Positions 33,579 through 38,275 of a DNA stretch of 38,275 nucleotides are shown here, piece by piece (the first letter of the stretch is position 1; the number at the start of each line of letters is the position of its first letter). The notes under the pieces were generated by a model. The model saw only the letters and a list, made by a program, of their open reading frames with translations. It ran no database searches and was not told where the DNA came from. Both the position numbers and the translations under genes were made by a program. The DNA is from Palsa-1400 sp036008545 (GTDB lineage: Bacteria; Verrucomicrobiota; Verrucomicrobiia; Limisphaerales; Palsa-1400), in assembly GCA_036008545.1 (NCBI GenBank), contig DASYNM010000413.1:1-38275 (forward strand), written 5' to 3'.

Positions 33579-34487
33579 ATGAACAACAGTTCAAAAATCA
33601 AGTCGACCGAGCCAGGAATGGCCAGAAGCAAGGCAGTGTTTGGTGCGTTCACTTTGATCGAATTGCTGGTCGTGATCGCCATTATCGCCATCCTGGCCGC
33701 GCTGCTCCTGCCGGCCTTGGCGCGCTCAAAGCAAGCGGCCAACTCCGCTAAATGCCAATCTAATATGAGGCAGCTAGGATTTGGCTTCGCCCTTTACACA
33801 GGAGACAATCGCGAGACTTTCCCGGCTGCCGCAGTAGATGGTGCAGACAACACGCAATATACTTGGGACACGGCCATTCACCCCTACATAGGCGCAAATA
33901 ACCTCAGCAAAGCCGTCCTGGATAGCGGCGCCGTGGACCAGAGCCTTGTGGCGAAAGTGTTGCTTTGCCCGAATGACCTCGGCCCCGATAGTTATTGGGT
34001 GGCAAGTCAACAAAACCTTGGCCGCAGAACCTACGCCATGAACGCGATCGGCCCGCAAGACATCGCCATCGCAGCCTGGGGATCGCCGCTTCCCACGCCG
34101 GTTGACGGCGTTGGCATTTACTGGAATACCATCCCGACCACTCAATCCGGCGCTCCCGGCTATAAGACTTCAGTTGTGCCAAATCCGGCTGGCACGATCA
34201 ACCTCGTGGAAGAACCCGCCGGTGACAACGTGTGCGGCAATGTCTGGCCTTCCATCTCCGTCGCTCCGGCCAATTACAGTGATAACTCACAAGGATGGGG
34301 AGAGTGTTACCAGACGGACCCAAATGATTACGTCAACCAGGGATTGGCTCTTTATGCGCTCCAAGGCAAGCACTTCAATTATCTTTTCTTCGACAATCAC
34401 GTCTCCCTGCTGACGATGCAGCAAACGGTTGGCTCTGGCACCACTAATGCCCCCAAGGGAATGTGGACGCTCAATCAGAATGATTGA
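33579..34487 (+). CDS. Type II secretion pseudopilin-like protein (prepilin N-terminal cleavage domain, DUF1559-like)
   Basis: A 302-residue protein beginning MNNSSKIKST. A class III prepilin signal is present: GAFTLIELLVVIAIIAILAA, with predicted cleavage between A23 and F24 and the invariant Glu at +5 (E28). The hydrophobic helix is followed by LLLPALARSKQAANSAKCQSNMRQLG, as in the DUF1559-type proteins that are greatly amplified in Verrucomicrobiota and Planctomycetota. Near the C-terminus GKHFNYLFFDNHVSLL is a variant of the H-x9-DG motif (DN instead of DG). Role: a surface or pseudopilus subunit processed by a prepilin peptidase not in this window; many such paralogues have no known function. 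A good ribosome binding site fixes the start. It is convergent with the response regulator gene at 34514. Confidence 0.9.
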   Translation: MNNSSKIKSTEPGMARSKAVFGAFTLIELLVVIAIIAILAALLLPALARSKQAANSAKCQSNMRQLGFGFALYTGDNRETFPAAAVDGADNTQYTWDTAIHPYIGANNLSKAVLDSGAVDQSLVAKVLLCPNDLGPDSYWVASQQNLGRRTYAMNAIGPQDIAIAAWGSPLPTPVDGVGIYWNTIPTTQSGAPGYKTSVVPNPAGTINLVEEPAGDNVCGNVWPSISVAPANYSDNSQGWGECYQTDPNDYVNQGLALYALQGKHFNYLFFDNHVSLLTMQQTVGSGTTNAPKGMWTLNQND

Positions 34488-34513
34488 GGGGCCACCGGGC
34501 CAAAAAAGCCCTG

Positions 34514-35146
34514 TCAATCCAAATGAATAATCCCTCGCTGCAAAGCGGTGGTGGTTGCTTGTGTGCGATCGTTGACCTTGAGTTTGGCCAGGATATGGCC
34601 GACGTGCAGCTTCACCGTAACCTCGGCTATGGAGAGGTCGGCGGCGATTTCCTTGTTGCTGCGGCCTCGGACAATGAGTTTGAGCACATCAATTTCGCGC
34701 GACGTCAATTCAGGGTGCATCATCCTTTCGGCCAGCCGCGTGCCTACTGCGGGCGAGATGCAGCGTTCCCCCGCGTGCACGGCGCGAATGGTATCGATAA
34801 GCTCCTTGCGCGCAGCGGTCTTGAGAAGATAAGCGCGCGCGCCGGCCTGGAGCGAGCGATAGATGTCCTCCTCACCATCGTGTGTCGAAAGCATGACGAT
34901 GGCCGCATCGGGAAATTCCTGGCAAATCGTACGGGTCGCATCCGCGCCGCTGATGCCCGGCAACTTTAGATCCATCAGCACGATGTCCGGCCGCTCCTGT
35001 TGGTAAAGGGTGACGGCCTGCTCGCCCGTCGAGGCTTCCGTATCCACGGTCATGTCCTGCTCCAGGTTGATCGAGCCTTTCAAGCCCATCCGCACGACAA
35101 AGTGGTCATCGACCACCATAATCCGGATTTTCTTCTCGGCTGTCAT
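34514..35146 (-). CDS. NarL/LuxR-type response regulator (second two-component system)
   Basis: A 210-residue response regulator. The receiver (about 7-125) has VVDDHFVVRMGLK, phosphoacceptor D59 in VLMDLKLPGISG, VMLSTHDGEED and the conserved Lys in YLLKTAAR. The LuxR-type HTH (about 147-205) reads LTSREIDVLKLIVRGRSN, KEIAADLSIAEVTVKLHVGHIL. It lies 10 bases after the stop of the sensor kinase on the same strand, so the two form a cognate NarX/NarL-like pair. The target genes are unknown; the nearby secreted-protein genes are candidates only by proximity. Confidence 0.94.
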   Translation of the reverse strand: MTAEKKIRIMVVDDHFVVRMGLKGSINLEQDMTVDTEASTGEQAVTLYQQERPDIVLMDLKLPGISGADATRTICQEFPDAAIVMLSTHDGEEDIYRSLQAGARAYLLKTAARKELIDTIRAVHAGERCISPAVGTRLAERMMHPELTSREIDVLKLIVRGRSNKEIAADLSIAEVTVKLHVGHILAKLKVNDRTQATTTALQRGIIHLD

Positions 35147-35156
35147 ACGTTAGGAT

Positions 35157-37277
35157 TCATCCAGCGGCTCGCATTTCCAACTCGGCGGTCGCGTCGGCAG
35201 AGGAGCTGGATTCTCCCTTTTCGGGGACCTCGACGCGGATTTCCGTCCCTTGGCCGGGAGCGCTTATCATCGCATAACGGCCGCCCATTTTTTCCGCGCG
35301 TTCGCTCATGTCAAGCAAACCGAAATGTCCGCTGTTCTGGTTGACGGATGGGTTGGCGGTGTCGAAACCGACGCCGTCATCGGTGACGCGGAGGGAAACC
35401 TTGGCCGGCTGATAGTCCAGGTGGACAGCGATCCGCGTGGCCTGGGCGTGTTTGAGAGCATTGGCCAAAGCTTCCTGCGCGACGCGCAAGAGATTGTTCT
35501 CCATCTGCGGCGGCAGCTTGCGCGGCGTGCCGGAAGTCTGGACGGCGATCTGGACGCGCGGACTGCGGGGCGTGAGCTTGGCGACTTCGGCCAGGGCTGT
35601 GACGAGATTGCTATTTTCCAGCAAATGCGAGCGCAAATCCCACACCGAGCGACGCGCTTCAAACAGGCTGCGCCGGGTCATGTTGCGCGCCAGTTCGAGC
35701 ATCTGTCGGGCCACGCGCGGCGACTGGTCAAATTGAGCGGACACAGTTTCCAACTGAATGGTGATGGCCGCCAATTCCTGTTCGAGCGTGTCATGGAATT
35801 CCCGCGCAATGCGTGTGCGCTCCTCCAAGACGGCCTCCCGCTGGAGTTTCTGTTGAATGATGGTGGTTTGTTGGCGAACTTTTCGATCCAGTGCGAAAAC
35901 CCAGGCAAAGCCAGCCAGCAGAACCACGCTCATCATCCCCAGCATCCAGAGCAAACGCGAGAGAGTCCACCAGGGCGGGTTCTGGATGACCGCCACGTCC
36001 GCGGAATCGCGCAGCAGCAATTGGAATGCTTCCGGCGCGTATTCCAGTGACGGATTCCAATTTTCCACCGGCTGCGCCAGGCACACGCCAGTCAATTCCA
36101 ATTCGCTGCCGTTTTGCAAAGCCGTGAAGCGGCGTTCGGCCTTGGACGAATTCAGGTGCGCATTGAGAATGAGATTCTGCGCTTCCAAAACCAGGATTTG
36201 TTCGTCTGCGCGTTCGATCCGGTTAATCAACCGACCGCGCAGCCGCACCAGCACCGTGTCATAATCACCGGGGGACAATTGGTCGATCCTGACTTCCGCG
36301 GGCGCCGGCTCGGCCTTATGGCCAACGACGTGGAAAATGGCGTCTTCAAGCATCGGCGCGTATTGCCCCAGGACGGGGAAACCAACCACCTGCACCACGT
36401 CCCCCGGCGAAACTGGATTGGTTTGCGCGGTCCTGACATAAAGGCTGGCGCGGCCATCTTGAATAAAAAGCGAATTCTCTTTCTGATGGGTGACGACGCC
36501 TTGCACCTTGACGCGCCGTCCGTAATAGCCCTCCGAATTGAATTGCAGCAGGCTGGCCAGCGGTACTTCGGCGATTTCGCCGGGCGCGGCTACTTCGACC
36601 ACGATGTTCGAGGGGCTGGTCACGCTGAGATACGGCGCGCGTAGCTGGCGTTTGCGATTGAAGCGCGTGCGGCAAACCCCTTGCAGGCGAATATTGGCAC
36701 CAATCAATTCCTCGGCCTTTGCCACATCCAAATGCCCCACCAGCGCCGACAAGCGCTCGCCATTAAGCATTAAATCCAGGCGCGTCCGATTTTTTGAGCC
36801 TGGAACTACGGAGCGAACCACGCCTTGCACTTCGACCCACTGACTATCCTCTTTGCCGGTGGCCAATTGTTCGTAAGACATGCGACCGGGGGCTGGCAAC
36901 GGCGACTGGCCAAGCACCCGCAAGTGTTCCGCCAAGACCATCGGCACGTAATCACCCGGCGCCGTGATGCCCTGGACTTCCACATCGTCGCCTGCATTGA
37001 GGTTGGTGCCTTCGCCTAATTTGACGTAAACGCTGGCGGTGGAGTCCTGCACGAACATGCCGACATCGGCCCAGGCGTTGCAATACGTCACCACCCCGCG
37101 CAACCGTACCGGATAGCCCTGAGCCGCCTGCTCGGGCGAAATCTCGCGCACTTGACGGACGGTGGCCAGCAGCGGCAATTCCCCCGCCGCGCTGGCCCGC
37201 AAACAAGCCAGGCCCGACAGGAGTATGAGAAATACAGGGACGGAACTTTCCGGCGCACTCAGAAATGGTGTTTTCAC
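35157..37277 (-). CDS. Membrane sensor histidine kinase with periplasmic repeat region (HisKA_3 type)
   Basis: A 706-residue sensor kinase. I prefer the GTG at 37277 because it gives a normal signal peptide (core VPVFLILLSGLACL, RASAAG). An ATG at 37355 would add 26 hydrophilic residues in front. The periplasmic region (about 33-435) contains several related beta-rich segments: VRLRGVVTYCN, VEVQGVVRSV, VKVQGVVTHQ, VRLRGRLINRI, with FVQDSTASVYV and FIQDGRASLYV. They look like tandem OB-fold-type modules. A single membrane helix (about 437-463) leads to a coiled coil and HisKA_3 (phosphorylated His about 495 in RIAREFHDTLEQELAA). HATPase_c follows (NNLLRVAQEALANALKHAQ, VTDDGVGFDT, HFGLLDMSERAEKMGG). 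The ligand is unknown. It pairs with the response regulator 10 bases downstream. Confidence 0.92.
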   Translation of the reverse strand: MKTPFLSAPESSVPVFLILLSGLACLRASAAGELPLLATVRQVREISPEQAAQGYPVRLRGVVTYCNAWADVGMFVQDSTASVYVKLGEGTNLNAGDDVEVQGITAPGDYVPMVLAEHLRVLGQSPLPAPGRMSYEQLATGKEDSQWVEVQGVVRSVVPGSKNRTRLDLMLNGERLSALVGHLDVAKAEELIGANIRLQGVCRTRFNRKRQLRAPYLSVTSPSNIVVEVAAPGEIAEVPLASLLQFNSEGYYGRRVKVQGVVTHQKENSLFIQDGRASLYVRTAQTNPVSPGDVVQVVGFPVLGQYAPMLEDAIFHVVGHKAEPAPAEVRIDQLSPGDYDTVLVRLRGRLINRIERADEQILVLEAQNLILNAHLNSSKAERRFTALQNGSELELTGVCLAQPVENWNPSLEYAPEAFQLLLRDSADVAVIQNPPWWTLSRLLWMLGMMSVVLLAGFAWVFALDRKVRQQTTIIQQKLQREAVLEERTRIAREFHDTLEQELAAITIQLETVSAQFDQSPRVARQMLELARNMTRRSLFEARRSVWDLRSHLLENSNLVTALAEVAKLTPRSPRVQIAVQTSGTPRKLPPQMENNLLRVAQEALANALKHAQATRIAVHLDYQPAKVSLRVTDDGVGFDTANPSVNQNSGHFGLLDMSERAEKMGGRYAMISAPGQGTEIRVEVPEKGESSSSADATAELEMRAAG

Positions 37278-37566
37278 TACTGTATTGTGCCAGAATATGT
37301 CTGGAACCGCAATGCGGCGATGGCCCTCCCATAGGTATGACTCAGCGGCAAACATGGCTCTGTGTGAAGTCTCAACAAATCCATCGTCCCGTCAATCAGG
37401 CACTCCGGCTAACAAAGACCTATACCAAAGGCGTAGAAGAAACCGAACCCAATGCCTTAGTGACAAGAGCGGAGGATTTACCCATGATGAAGCCAATCCA
37501 GAGACAAATGTGAGCGACAACCTAAATCGTCGAATGAATGCACCATTATCATCTAATCGATCCCTT

Positions 37567-38275
37567 ATGAAACTAGACCGAACTTTAAAATTTCTCTGCG
37601 CACTGCTTGGCTTGATGCTGTTTCACTCGGTTAGTAACGCGCAAACCATCGACACTGCTTCCTACACAAATTTTTTCGAAACCGGAGGGAACACAACAGA
37701 CTTTACGGGAGGCAGTGTGGCTTCATGGCTATACTGGTATGGATTAAGTTTTGGCAACACGGCTATGACCAACGATCCCACCATGAACGTGGACAATGAC
37801 ACAAACGTCAATGGATCGCTTTATTGCTCGTTGCCTTTCACCGGCATCAACGAGCAAGTGCAAATCTTTGGCACGTTTGATAACGAATACGGCTATGACA
37901 ATTCGGAACAAATTCCTTTGGATCTCATCACCAACATAGCCTTTGATATTCATGTGCAGCCCGGAACGATCCCTGATTCATCCGGGAATTTTGGCCAGAT
38001 TGTAATGAGCGTTGTAGATCCAGGTTGGAATGATGGCGGACGTGTCGGGACTTGGACTGCGATAACCATTCCGGGAACGGCAAGCAACGGCTGGGTGCAT
38101 CTGCAGGATGCAAACCTGAGCAATGATCTTGCCACCATGGAACTCTCGGAGTCTGGTCTGTCCACTGTCTATACCAATGCGGCGGGAGTCGGTTTCTATG
38201 TTCAGAGCTATGGCGGCTATCCTACCAATACCTTCACTTTTTGGATCGACAACGTCGCGGTTACGACTTCGAGCG
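37567..38275 (+). CDS. Secreted protein, N-terminal part with carbohydrate-binding-like module (cut by window edge)
   Basis: The frame is open from the ATG at 37567 to the window edge (236 codons, no stop). The signal peptide is LKFLCALLGLMLFHSV, with cleavage near SNAQ, residue 26. The mature part is Asn/Asp/Gly/Trp/Tyr-rich, without cysteines in what is visible, and looks like a beta-sandwich module (FETGGNTTDFTGGSVASW, NVNGSLYCSLPF, IAFDIHVQPG, GWVHLQD, FTFWIDNVAVTTS). The closing FWIDNVAV strand resembles the ends of carbohydrate-binding modules such as the first ones in the arabinofuranosidase-type protein of this window. The likely continuation is a glycoside hydrolase or adhesin, which cannot be seen. 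No ribosome binding site is evident. Confidence 0.75.
   Translation, partial: MKLDRTLKFLCALLGLMLFHSVSNAQTIDTASYTNFFETGGNTTDFTGGSVASWLYWYGLSFGNTAMTNDPTMNVDNDTNVNGSLYCSLPFTGINEQVQIFGTFDNEYGYDNSEQIPLDLITNIAFDIHVQPGTIPDSSGNFGQIVMSVVDPGWNDGGRVGTWTAITIPGTASNGWVHLQDANLSNDLATMELSESGLSTVYTNAAGVGFYVQSYGGYPTNTFTFWIDNVAVTTSS

Noticed and set aside
34488..34513. GGCC-rich segment with an A-run between the convergent pseudopilin and regulator genes
   Set aside because: The stem is only 4 bp and the homopolymer is an A-run in the direction where a T-run is needed.

Overview
The window looks like a chromosomal segment of a free-living Verrucomicrobiota bacterium (Pedosphaera/Limisphaerales-like), inferred from gene content rather than any database search. 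The clues are a PSD1 (DUF1549/DUF1553) - DUF1501 gene pair, which is typical of the Planctomycetota/Verrucomicrobiota group; a Tat-exported Gfo/Idh/MocA oxidoreductase; a pseudopilin with the AFTLIELLVVIAII-type leader; many secreted beta-propeller, LRR and beta-helix proteins; verrucomicrobial-style C-terminal modules (STNL...WTPVATN...FY); and a dispersed-looking inverted-repeat element. Shine-Dalgarno sequences are weak or absent at most starts.

Layout. 1-762 (-): N-terminal part of a membrane/coiled-coil protein cut by the window edge. 932-2985 (+): a translationally coupled pair, Gfo/Idh/MocA oxidoreductase and YceI-like protein. 2986-3909: a gene-poor stretch with small hairpins and doubtful short ORFs. 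8244-3910 (-): a three-gene operon, PSD1 cytochrome-type protein, DUF1501 protein, WD40 protein. 8398-9660 (+): a secreted serine hydrolase of the beta-lactamase family. 13625-9799 (-): a compact four-gene signalling operon (PAS histidine kinase, CheY-like receiver, REC-PAS-HisKA_3 hybrid kinase, LuxR-type response regulator). It is preceded by a PocR-AraC regulator (14611-13685), which has a conspicuous palindrome array upstream, and by a radical SAM protein (15632-14739). A tRNA-Ser(GCU) lies at 16168-16077 (-).

From 16508 to the right end the content is mostly exported proteins. It comprises a PQQ-type propeller, a large GH51-like arabinofuranosidase-type enzyme, a 1348-residue LRR/PKD protein, a propeller plus putative alpha/alpha-toroid protein, a membrane-anchored protein with two STN-like repeats, a BNR/Asp-box protein, a parallel beta-helix protein, a pseudopilin, and the start of another secreted protein. 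A second two-component system (NarL-type kinase with a periplasmic repeat region plus LuxR-type regulator, 37277-34514, -) lies among them. The simplest reading is a bacterium that handles plant or algal polysaccharide at its surface, with much of its local regulation by phosphorelay. The functional link between the signalling genes and the secreted proteins is inference from proximity only.

The most unusual items are the propeller/toroid fusion (25388-27673), the duplicated STN-like membrane protein (27693-30245), the LRR protein with an exact 104-residue super-period, the C-terminal module shared by two convergent secreted proteins, and a short non-coding element with nested hairpins at 31387-31537. 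No CRISPR array, prophage, transposase gene or obvious defence system was seen.
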